Below the pieces are notes generated by a model. That model made no database searches. It had not been told where the DNA came from and saw nothing but the letters and a program-made list of their open reading frames with translations. Below, one piece after another: positions 54,855-64,000 of a DNA stretch of 64,000 nt (its first letter is position 1; each line of letters starts with the position of its first letter). The stretch spans positions 7,378,001 to 7,442,000 of the forward strand of contig OX442319.1 of assembly GCA_949358305.1 (NCBI GenBank), read 5' to 3'. The DNA is from Strigamia acuminata (lineage: Eukaryota; Arthropoda; Chilopoda; Geophilomorpha; Linotaeniidae). The position numbers were made by a program, and so were the translations under genes.

Positions 54855-56318
54855 TGTTGCAACTGGCCTGGGTTGGGCCAATTATGAAACTAAGGACCTT
54901 CTTTTTGACCGCTGATTTTGTATAGTGGCTTTGAAGATTCAATGTCCATCTGTCAGGCATCCAGAACAGCAGGTACTTTGGAGGAAACAAGGAGTTTTTA
55001 CTCCTCACTCATTCTGTTAATAAAATCCACGGGAGTAAAAATAAACATCGTTTAATATCATTGAAAACATGAATAACACAGATACAATGCAGCGCGAGAG
55101 CAGAAACAAAGCAGTTACACTTAAAACAATAAACTATAACAAGTGCAATCACATAAGCATTGTATAAGGACATATGCACTTGAAAGTAAGGAAGCCTTAG
55201 GTCCCTAAAAAAGGGAGGAAATAAACCATCTGATACAAATAGACTACCGTACAGGGCATCAAGTACATTTGCTTAAGCCTAACAACTGAAAACCTACATT
55301 AAATGTAATAAATCAGTTTTACAATCAATCTTTAGATGCTATATTCAAGAACCCATTGGAAATGCATTAAATCCAAGTAAATATTCATGAAACACAAGAA
55401 AAAGAATAAATACAGAGGTTTTTCTGCCAATCAAATTGCAGCTCTACAGTGAGTGCAGTATTTACATCAGAAAGCATTATCATCATGCAATAAAACTTAA
55501 TACTATTACATTGCTAAATACACAAATGCCCAATTACTCACAAATACCTCATAAAACCCACAGAAAGGTAATTTTAAATACATCTTTACAGAAACACTTA
55601 AGCCACGCCCACAGCAATGGCGGACAAGGAGAGAGAGATTGCTCATATGAGCACAAAAGCAATCCAATTAAACTTCCAGGACAAGTGAGAGGCATTTTAA
55701 GGTAACAAATTAATTAATAGGCATACAAACAACTAATATAGGTGGTTTTTAATCCGTGACAGGACCTGGAACATTTCTACCAGCTGTCCAGAGGCGGACA
55801 CGCATGGGAGGCAATCAATTGCACGCATTTTAAACGTTTTCACACCTGAAACGAGCGGTGTTAAACACACATGCGCACAATAGACACACAGGACATTAAA
55901 CAAGGTAGGAAAATTGCTAATACACTGATAAAATGCACTGAATGCATTTAAACATTAATAATAACAGTTAGATCTCTTCCAGTCCACATTTGAATTGAGC
56001 GAGATGCATCCAGCTTGTCAGACTGCTTACACTAATGAACTGGAAATAGATAACACTCAAGAAACAGGTAAAATTTGCACAAAACGTTAATAAGTGACAA
56101 CAAAAACTTACAAAGAAATATTTTGACATTTCAGATAATTAATTCACATGGCAAACGCTTTTATACGGGGAAATATTCAGATAATTGACAAATTCGAACT
56201 CAAACACACAAGAATATTATTAAAAACGTTTTGTCTGTATTTCCAGGAAATTGCCACATGTATAGATTTTCTTCCTAGCCGGTAAACGTTTTGACAACTC
56301 CATTTGTTGCTAGCAACA
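54855..56318 (-). repeat. Element E 3' LTR (1464 bp)
   Basis: Plus-strand ends TGTTGCAACTGG and TGTTGCTAGCAACA; equals 60093-61556 (offset 5238). Related to D's LTR. CAATGGCGGAC near 55615 is a YY1/Pho-like motif. Confidence 0.94.
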
Positions 56319-56351
56319 AAGATTGCCGGCCGAAAGAAAGAAACCGACATC
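56319..56351 (-). promoter_or_regulatory. Element E box before the 3' LTR
   Basis: In sense: TTTCTTTCGGCCGGCAATCT, then T and the LTR. Matches D and F. Confidence 0.5.
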
Positions 56352-59027
56352 CTATGTAATTCTTTGACGTAATAGGTTTGAAATCCATTCAGGTATTCTT
56401 TTACCAACAGCGACCAAGCTTAACTTGACCAGTGTATTTATCATCTGTTTCTGTTTCAGTGGATCTTTTGAATAGAAACCATAGTCTTGATGAGTGAAAG
56501 AAAATTTCTGATTTTTGCCTACAAACGACTTCATCTTTGCGCAAGGCGATCTATATCGATACTTAGGACGACGTGCATCTGCTTCCTTTACCAATTCGAT
56601 TTCTGCGCCAACATTTCGATCTTGTTTGATAATAGTTTGACTCAAAACGTCTCTTGTATTTCTGAATAGTAAAGGTTTTTTGTCTATTTTCAGCAACTCG
56701 AGAAGCTTTTCCTTTTTTCCCAAGAACATTGGGCCTTTAATCGATTGAATTTCCTCTAGATTACTTCGAATCGAGCCCCAGAAATTTAAAAAGTCCGGGT
56801 GGGATAACCTTACACTCCAATTCCGAGTCCAACTCTTCTCCACACGGTAACGAGGAATATTTTCCCGGCCGAAAGAACCAAGTAGCCAGCTCTTGACTGC
56901 TTTTCCAGATCCTTCCTTTCGAGAAAGCATGGTCTTTGATGATTCGGGAAGGTTTGAGTTGACTGTGCAGAAACAACTTGACTTTTCATCTGAAATTTGA
57001 CTCAACTTCTTGCGATGGACGACTTCCGATGCCTGAGTTGCGATTAGGATCGGATTTTTTGATTTGTTGCGGATAATTTGGCCTTGTTCTACCGAGAGAC
57101 ACGATACAGCTGCGCTAGTATCCGAATATTCATCCAAATCGTGGTTTGTGTTTCCAATCGATCCATTGGCAATCCAACCAAATATCGTGCGAGACAAACC
57201 AAATGTTTTGCTAATCCGTTTTCTTCCACAGAGAGCAACTTTCCAAAAGTTGTCACCTCCTATTAGGGAGTCAATTTCATCCGTGACTGACGGATGCGGT
57301 TCAGCTAATTCCAATCCAAACGCCAATATTTTCTTGATAGTTTCGGCGTTTGTCAGTCCACTGACTGTGGGCAACGCTTTAGCTTTTAACGCATCAAATG
57401 TAAGCTTTTGATTTCCGTGACGTGACTGTAGCTCCACTGGAATTACGTCGTAATTAGCGGGAACCGCATGTTCATCATCCAATCGCTTCATCATGTATGC
57501 TACGGATCCCTTCTTTGTCATCCGAAGGCATTCGACCAATTTGGTAGATACGTAAGACCGGTGACTCCCGGGGTCAAGAAGACCTCGGACGATAACTGGC
57601 TCCTTGTTTTTTCGGATTAATTGAGCTGAAAATACCATCAACTGAATACTCGATGCAACTGCTAAAGATACATTTGCAGAGACACTGGATTGGGTGGGAA
57701 TTTCTTCTTTCTTTTCAGCAGGTTTTTCTTCCCCTTTTTGACAAATTATCGTGTGATGTCGACCACCACATTTCCTGCAACTGAAGCTTACCAAGCAGTC
57801 TTTCGCCGAATGATTTCTGCGGAGGCAATTAAAGCATAAGCGCTTTTGTTTAGCGATTTCTGTTCGTTCCGCAACAGTAAGAGAAGCGTCGCATTTCGCA
57901 TTATAATGTGATCCGTCACAAAAAACGCAGACGATTTTTCCCGACCCCATTGGACCGGATGGTTTAGGTTTGTCCTTCCCTGACTGTGAGATGAAACAGG
58001 TTGACATGGTGCCTTTTCGCGCAAAATCCGACTCTTTCGGTGACTTTTCTGATTTTTCTTGTTTTTTCTTAGATGCTTTAGCTTTCATAACCGTTTCTTC
58101 GGCAAGTTCAGCGATTCTAAGTTCTTCCGCAACAAATTCCACGAACTTCAGCACGTTGTCCATTCGACCTTGGTTGGTGCGGTGGTAACGTTTCGCTATG
58201 TCAGGTGGAAACTTTTCCAGAAGGTCAGGCACAAGGAAAAGACCAGCTGTTCGGATAGGTACATGTAACTTATCGAGCGTTTTTAATGAGGATGAAATCG
58301 ATGTCAACAATTGCTTGACCGGCAAGACTGGATACATCTCGTGTACCGCCTTGAGTTCGCGTATCGATTTTACCAACGCATTCTTCTGATTAATTTCAGA
58401 TCCATAACGACTTCTTAGCTCCGCCAATGCAAGAGAGTAAGAGTCTTTGGTTAGTGGAAAAGATCCAACGACCTTTTCCGCATCTCCGGTACAGGTTGAC
58501 TTCAAGTATTGTAGTTTCTCGATGTCCGACAATTCATCGTTCTTGTCGACAGCAGCATCGAACATGTCTATATATGACTGGAACTTCAGTGGGCTTCCAT
58601 CATATTTGGTGATCTCAATCTTGGGTAGGCGTAAGTTATGCTTCTTTGACGACACCGATGTGAATCCGGTGTTGAACGTCTGTGAAGCAATGGCACTAGC
58701 TCCCAAGGAGGTTGAACTGGTCCGGGCGACTTCCACTCGCTTCTTCAAGTGGTTGACCTTCGATCCAATCTTGTCCAAACGAACGATGAAATCCAGATAT
58801 TTCTCCCTTGCCAGGTGCGGTTGGAGAACGGTGAGATCATCTATCAATGTAGCATGTTGCTCCTGAATTGATTGGGAAATGGCATCCAACTCCCCAAAAT
58901 CCTGCATGTTTGTTGACGTTCCCAACAAGTCTTCTATGTTCCCTATCTTCGATTTCCATAAGATTTCCCATTCTTCTATCTGATCTGCGGACGGCGGCGC
59001 GACTGGAGTGGTTACTGGAAGTGACAT
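56352..59027 (-). CDS. Element E Gag-protease with a thymidine kinase-derived C-terminal domain (891 aa)
   Basis: The ATG at 59027 starts Met-Ser-Leu-Pro. Gag is followed by zinc knuckles CVFCDGSHYNAKC, CFNCLRRNHSAKDC and CRKCGGRHHTIIC and by a protease region with DPGSHRSY, running to RTIFGWIANG, the point where RT starts in A and F. The remaining 220-230 aa align with D: LNFW, then GPMFLGKKEKLLELL in place of D's P-loop GPMYAGKTTKLLKLL, and the shared tail KRIPEWISNLLRQRI. The P-loop Thr pair is changed, and the DEGQFF motif and both zinc Cys pairs are gone, so kinase activity is very unlikely. The frame stays open to the end, which suggests that the domain is kept for another role or decayed recently. 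Confidence 0.88.
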   Translation of the reverse strand: MSLPVTTPVAPPSADQIEEWEILWKSKIGNIEDLLGTSTNMQDFGELDAISQSIQEQHATLIDDLTVLQPHLAREKYLDFIVRLDKIGSKVNHLKKRVEVARTSSTSLGASAIASQTFNTGFTSVSSKKHNLRLPKIEITKYDGSPLKFQSYIDMFDAAVDKNDELSDIEKLQYLKSTCTGDAEKVVGSFPLTKDSYSLALAELRSRYGSEINQKNALVKSIRELKAVHEMYPVLPVKQLLTSISSSLKTLDKLHVPIRTAGLFLVPDLLEKFPPDIAKRYHRTNQGRMDNVLKFVEFVAEELRIAELAEETVMKAKASKKKQEKSEKSPKESDFARKGTMSTCFISQSGKDKPKPSGPMGSGKIVCVFCDGSHYNAKCDASLTVAERTEIAKQKRLCFNCLRRNHSAKDCLVSFSCRKCGGRHHTIICQKGEEKPAEKKEEIPTQSSVSANVSLAVASSIQLMVFSAQLIRKNKEPVIVRGLLDPGSHRSYVSTKLVECLRMTKKGSVAYMMKRLDDEHAVPANYDVIPVELQSRHGNQKLTFDALKAKALPTVSGLTNAETIKKILAFGLELAEPHPSVTDEIDSLIGGDNFWKVALCGRKRISKTFGLSRTIFGWIANGSIGNTNHDLDEYSDTSAAVSCLSVEQGQIIRNKSKNPILIATQASEVVHRKKLSQISDEKSSCFCTVNSNLPESSKTMLSRKEGSGKAVKSWLLGSFGRENIPRYRVEKSWTRNWSVRLSHPDFLNFWGSIRSNLEEIQSIKGPMFLGKKEKLLELLKIDKKPLLFRNTRDVLSQTIIKQDRNVGAEIELVKEADARRPKYRYRSPCAKMKSFVGKNQKFSFTHQDYGFYSKDPLKQKQMINTLVKLSLVAVGKRIPEWISNLLRQRIT

Positions 59028-60092
59028 TTTTCAGATAAGTAAACTTTGACAACAGGAATTGATTCTTTGTGTAAAAATAAAATCTCCTTTTCCAGTTGGA
59101 TCCCAACCCAACGGACGACACACTAAGGGCAAAGCAGAGACACCAACAAACAAAAAGGACGGATTTGACTTACACACTCGAATTTCGACCTCGAAATCCC
59201 ACGTTCAAGGATCGATGCGACAGCGCTTAATTTATGTGAGCTAACTATTGACTTTGGAGATGACAAGGACCCCCAAAACCCCGAGTCACAATAAATTTCG
59301 ATACGCTTATATCTACGGAAATGCACACTGGCGTAATTAAGACGACAATTGCTCTCTGCCTAATGCAGTAATGGCGAGCGAACTTGAGTATTTGCCCAGA
59401 TTCAATTGTAGGTTTAACAACCAAATTGCAAACAAAACACTCCTAACTGAATTATTCTCGAAAATCTTTTCTTATTAGACCAAAACTGATCACTTGAATA
59501 AGACTTTGCTAAATAAACGATTTGTTTTCCCCCAAAGACCTGACTGAATGCTGGACATATACTTAAGAAGATTATATTTAATTTATTTGAGACAAAATTA
59601 TAAATATAAATCTTTGATTCAGATGGACATCGCATTGCGTTGTGTGATGATTGACGACTAGTTGACAGCCAGGAACGTCCGCGACCAGTGGTGCGCTGCG
59701 GCTTGAACTCCACACTGAGGACGTTGTCCACTCGAAGGAGATCCACTGTCACGACGACACAAAACGGGAAAAGGACGATTTGCTCCAAACAGGCGAATTC
59801 ACTGCACGGCTCACTGTCACTTGGCACAAACTCGTGTGCGCACTTGAAGACAGACGGCGCTAAGCAGCTGGAAACACCTGATGCACTTGAAATACACCTT
59901 TCTGCACTCTCACAAGATACGTGACCGCAACTGACCGGAAATACAGGCGTACAACGGCGCACGGACGACACGCATACAAAAAGCACTGGTGCTTGACACT
60001 TGAATTGAGAGCAAATCATAAATCACACAATAAACCTGGCACAGACTCGAATTCGCGATGACACGAAGTATCCTGGTCACTGGGACCAAAAA
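59028..60092 (-). other. Element E 5' leader
   Basis: About 1.07 kb, non-coding. It holds the box CACAACGCAATGCG (minus, 59631-59644) and the PBS. No A-type hairpin pair was found. Confidence 0.7.
60070..60088 (-). promoter_or_regulatory. Element E primer binding site (tRNA-His-like)
   Basis: Minus strand TGGTCCCAGTGACCAGGAT; differs from the tRNA-His complement by a few bases in the acceptor part. It lies 4 nt after the LTR. Confidence 0.65.
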
Positions 60093-61556
60093 TGTTGCAA
60101 CTGGCCTGGGTTGGGCCAATTATGAAACTAAGGACCTTCTTTTTGACCGCTGATTTTGTATAGTGGCTTTGAAGATTCAATGTCCATCTGTCAGGCATCC
60201 AGAACAGCAGGTACTTTGGAGGAAACAAGGAGTTTTTACTCCTCACTCATTCTGTTAATAAAATCCACGGGAGTAAAAATAAACATCGTTTAATATCATT
60301 GAAAACATGAATAACACAGATACAATGCAGCGCGAGAGCAGAAACAAAGCAGTTACACTTAAAACAATAAACTATAACAAGTGCAATCACATAAGCATTG
60401 TATAAGGACATATGCACTTGAAAGTAAGGAAGCCTTAGGTCCCTAAAAAAGGGAGGAAATAAACCATCTGATACAAATAGACTACCGTACAGGGCATCAA
60501 GTACATTTGCTTAAGCCTAACAACTGAAAACCTACATTAAATGTAATAAATCAGTTTTACAATCAATCTTTAGATGCTATATTCAAGAACCCATTGGAAA
60601 TGCATTAAATCCAAGTAAATATTCATGAAACACAAGAAAAAGAATAAATACAGAGGTTTTTCTGCCAATCAAATTGCAGCTCTACAGTGAGTGCAGTATT
60701 TACATCAGAAAGCATTATCATCATGCAATAAAACTTAATACTATTACATTGCTAAATACACAAATGCCCAATTACTCACAAATACCTCATAAAACCCACA
60801 GAAAGGTAATTTTAAATACATCTTTACAGAAACACTTAAGCCACGCCCACAGCAATGGCGGACAAGGAGAGAGAGATTGCTCATATGAGCACAAAAGCAA
60901 TCCAATTAAACTTCCAGGACAAGTGAGAGGCATTTTAAGGTAACAAATTAATTAATAGGCATACAAACAACTAATATAGGTGGTTTTTAATCCGTGACAG
61001 GACCTGGAACATTTCTACCAGCTGTCCAGAGGCGGACACGCATGGGAGGCAATCAATTGCACGCATTTTAAACGTTTTCACACCTGAAACGAGCGGTGTT
61101 AAACACACATGCGCACAATAGACACACAGGACATTAAACAAGGTAGGAAAATTGCTAATACACTGATAAAATGCACTGAATGCATTTAAACATTAATAAT
61201 AACAGTTAGATCTCTTCCAGTCCACATTTGAATTGAGCGAGATGCATCCAGCTTGTCAGACTGCTTACACTAATGAACTGGAAATAGATAACACTCAAGA
61301 AACAGGTAAAATTTGCACAAAACGTTAATAAGTGACAACAAAAACTTACAAAGAAATATTTTGACATTTCAGATAATTAATTCACATGGCAAACGCTTTT
61401 ATACGGGGAAATATTCAGATAATTGACAAATTCGAACTCAAACACACAAGAATATTATTAAAAACGTTTTGTCTGTATTTCCAGGAAATTGCCACATGTA
61501 TAGATTTTCTTCCTAGCCGGTAAACGTTTTGACAACTCCATTTGTTGCTAGCAACA
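60093..61556 (-). repeat. Element E 5' LTR (1464 bp)
   Basis: Copy of 54855-56318, same length; followed by GCTC and X LTR sequence. Confidence 0.94.
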
Positions 61557-61560
61557 GCTC

Positions 61561-62136
61561 CTTGGTGACCAACGAAGCTTCGCCTCGGCCCAACGCCGAA
61601 TCATCGGACTTTAATCCACGGTAAATTACATCTAAAGCTATTCATTTAATCAACGGAGTGATTTCTAACCGAAAGTAATTAAATCTACAGGTTCAAACAA
61701 CATCTTTCCGAGTGCGCTCCGACCAGACCAAACCGCTCGATAATCAACAACGACTTCGCTTTTCGCTTTGAAACCCATCCTCGCCGTTATCTCCTTTAAT
61801 TAGCGATCCAATGCCTGCCTGTACCGTGTCAGATAAGTTCTCGAAAACTATTCAAACTAACCGGAACCGAAATTAAAAACCTTAACTTTTCCTTTTAGAT
61901 AAATCCGATGCCCGAACTTAACACAAGATGGCGCGACACGCTCACCTCTCATTTCTAACGTTGCGAACTCTTCGAGAAATTGAGACTTTCAAAGAAACGA
62001 AATGACCGAAACGATTCAGCAAACCCCGACAACTTGCAAGGTAGACATTCCACGAATGTTAATTCGAATCATGCAAATGAATCAAAGTTTCTTTCTCTTT
62101 TCCGAATATTATTTTGTTGCGTATCTGCTCGCAACA
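61561..62136 (-). repeat. Element X 5' LTR, part 2 (copy X4)
   Basis: 576 bp completing the LTR begun at 53691; ends GCAACA at 62136. Confidence 0.93.
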
Positions 62137-64000
62137 TCGCTCCCACCAAAAAGAAAGAGGATAGCGGGGGGGGGAAATTTCATCCTAATAAATCCACCTC
62201 TCTATGTTACTAGGACAACCCATCTAACCTCGCTAATTACCACAGGTGACGCTGTGGAGACGCTTAAGACGAACAACCGTCTCTCTTATCTGTACCCCCG
62301 CAACCCATCCCCTCTCTCAGACTCCCATCTCGGCCTTTTCTCTTTTTTCCAAGAGACCGAGTTTAAGGACCTAAGAGGGAGGGGAATAGGAAATACAGAC
62401 ACTCTCTATTATTTATGCAAACGAAATTATTTTCGATTCACAGCCTTTAATCGCTTCTCTTGAGAAAATCTGATCGCCTCTTTTTAAATTCCAGACTCTA
62501 ACTCAATTCACCTGACGTCGTATTCTTACGACTTGTGACTCTCGACACGGCTCAATTAACCACTTCACGTGCCGATGTTCTTTGACTACTTTTTCTTTTC
62601 TTATTCGGAGACAACGACTTCCGGACCGCTTAAAATTCCTTTTACAAACCGGAATCGTCTTCTGTTAACTCTCGAATGTCTTAAAAATTCTCTTAAATTC
62701 TTAAAAGAGGAAGTCAAGATTGCCGAACCCGTGGACCCAGCAACAACGGACTTCTCTTATTTGCTAATCCACTTCACTTGTTTTAGACAACAACTTTTAC
62801 TATCAGCTCTGTAAATCTCTAATATTTTCCTATCTTAATTCTGCCTTGGAAAATTCCTTCAACTTTGTTTAAAAAGAAAACCTTGTCAAGACCAATTATT
62901 CCACATTCTACTATTTTCCAATGGAGGGGTTAGTTTCTTGTTGTTATCCAATCAAGGACATTCGATATTTATCTGAACCCCCCATATCTTGGGTTTATTC
63001 TAAGCACCCTGTATTTTTATTTCCCGTGTTAATTTTTTGAGGTAAGAGTGAGGGAGGCTATGAGGACTCTTCTATTTGTTATTTTTTTTCACAATATAAA
63101 ATCTTAGGATTAGGAAAACAGGAAATTGATCAAAAAAGTTTAGTGACCGTTCCTCTTCGGCGACCGACGGCGTGCACTCCGCCGGTGGCCGGCAGGACTT
63201 TCCCGGACACATCTTGTCGTTTCCAACTCCAACTTTATTTTATATATTCATATAATTCCCTCCCGACTCAAAAAAAAGAAACAAGAAGGGAAGCTCTATT
63301 GCTATTCGGGTCCCTACTCCTGCTAACTCTGGCTGGAGGTCTCTAATGGATTCGAGCAACCCATTGGTGTTTGCCATCTTGCATGTCGAAAAATCGAACA
63401 TTCAAACGAGGAACCATTAGAATAAAGGGGTTATTTCGTGTCAATAAGTATGAATATCAAGTGAACTTAAGTGCGGAGCTTATATATTGTAAAATATAAC
63501 TATTTATTTCTTTGTGCGGGGAACTAACCTGGAAATTGAACCATTAGAATCATATAGAGAGAAGGGGTGTAGAGGGACTTTATATCTGAATTGTGTGCAT
63601 GAAAGCACTGTCCTTGTCACATTAGATAAGCTGACATGAACAGGTCCCGACATACTCCCGCATTAGTTTTAGATCTAAATAACTGCATTAAATAGGAGAA
63701 ACTTCCATTTTCGTCTAATCCCGAGGGGAAAAGCGATTCATTCATCTAAATGGCTTGAAACTTCTATTATCTAGTTTGACTGTTATGAAGGTTTAAGAGG
63801 TCAAGGTTTTCTATTCTATTTGCTTCTGTATGTATTTTCTAACCCTAAAAGGACAACGTAACCCATACGTGAACGCCACAATGCGAAGGATTTGTTTGCT
63901 AACTTCCGAACAGAAAGTCTTACAAAGCCATTACTTCACAAATTGAATCGTTTTTCTGAAAATGTCCAGAACTCTCAAGATTCCCAGTGTTCAAAGGCGA
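62137..64000 (-). mobile_element. Further X copy, 3' internal part (runs off the window)
   Basis: Matches 40727-42590 with rare changes (for example AAGTGAACTT near 63460 for AAGTTAACTT). It directly abuts the X LTR, which it shares as its 3' LTR. No gene seen. Confidence 0.9.

Larger units (their letters stand above)
54855..61556 (-). mobile_element. Element E: BEL-like Gag-protease element with a decayed kinase domain (6702 bp)
   Basis: Two 1464-bp LTRs, a PBS next to the right LTR on the minus strand, a leader, one 891-aa frame, a box before the 3' LTR, and a GCTC duplication. It lacks RT, RNase H and integrase, yet the LTRs have equal length and look identical, so it moved recently with proteins supplied from elsewhere. 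Confidence 0.94.
38987..62136 (-). mobile_element. Element X: complete non-coding BEL-like element, with F and E nested
   Basis: Read on the minus strand: 5' LTR (62136-61561 plus 54854-53691, split by E), PBS (53678-53657), leader and interior (53656-51353, then 43467-40727, split by F), 3' LTR (40726-38987). Without F, E and their duplications it is about 8.56 kb with a 5.08-kb interior. I find no gag, protease, RT or integrase frame. It has the LTR ends, PBS, leader box and terminal box of the BEL elements, so it is a non-autonomous derivative. Both flanks are further X sequence, so X forms an array of copies sharing LTRs. Confidence 0.88.

Noticed and set aside
28203-64000. Repeat array as CRISPR or satellite
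   Set aside because: Repeat units are kilobases long with LTR structure and no regular short spacers.

Overview
This is a eukaryotic genomic window, most likely from an arthropod or another invertebrate, and almost all of it is nested LTR retrotransposons. I see no host gene, operon, tRNA/rRNA gene or CRISPR array. The assignment rests on several intact BEL/Pao Gag-Pol reading frames, paired TG...CA long terminal repeats (LTRs) with 4-bp target-site duplications, and primer binding sites (PBS) complementary to eukaryotic tRNA-His and tRNA-Gln 3' ends. The names A to G and X are mine.

Left block (1-28203). A minus-strand BEL element 'B' is the outer host. It consists of a 3' LTR at 759-2331, pol at 2384-3741 continuing at 22270-24332, an unrelated non-coding stretch at 24333-26290, a leader with a tRNA-His PBS, and a 5' LTR at 26706-28203. 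The leader and gag start of a further minus copy (1-758) share B's 3' LTR. A plus-strand BEL element 'A' (3742-22269, LTRs 1554 bp, TSD ACCT) sits inside B's integrase region. Inside A's gag-pol frame sits 'G' (7380-16789, LTRs 1903 bp, TSD CTTG), which reads on the minus strand, uses a tRNA-Gln PBS, has no pol, and carries an unfamiliar 391-aa ORF. The insertion order was therefore B, then A, then G.

Right block (28203-64000). An array is built from a non-coding BEL-like element 'X' (LTRs 1740 bp). Its copies share LTRs and include a giant inverted repeat with 3.49-kb arms and a 6-bp centre located inside a PBS (38965-38970). Embedded in it are 'D' (30871-35473, minus, one LTR only), the intact autonomous BEL element 'F' (43468-51348, LTRs 919 bp, TSD GGAC, 1756-aa Gag-Pol) and 'E' (54855-61556, minus, LTRs 1464 bp, TSD GCTC).

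How the parts relate. A and F encode complete Gag, protease, reverse transcriptase, RNase H and integrase; A is interrupted only by G. D and E keep gag and protease but have no RT, RNase H or integrase. In their place D carries a complete-looking TK1-type thymidine kinase domain, and E carries an eroded version of it. B is the mirror case: its intact pol frame starts at the protease/RT boundary and lacks gag. X and G have no pol at all. The window therefore looks like a community of autonomous and parasitic BEL elements that share cis signals: a tRNA-His PBS, a CACAACGCA leader box, paired leader hairpins, a box before the 3' LTR, and hairpin LTR ends. The thymidine kinase-bearing elements are the most novel item. 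LTR pairs have equal lengths and look identical where compared by eye, so activity has been recent.
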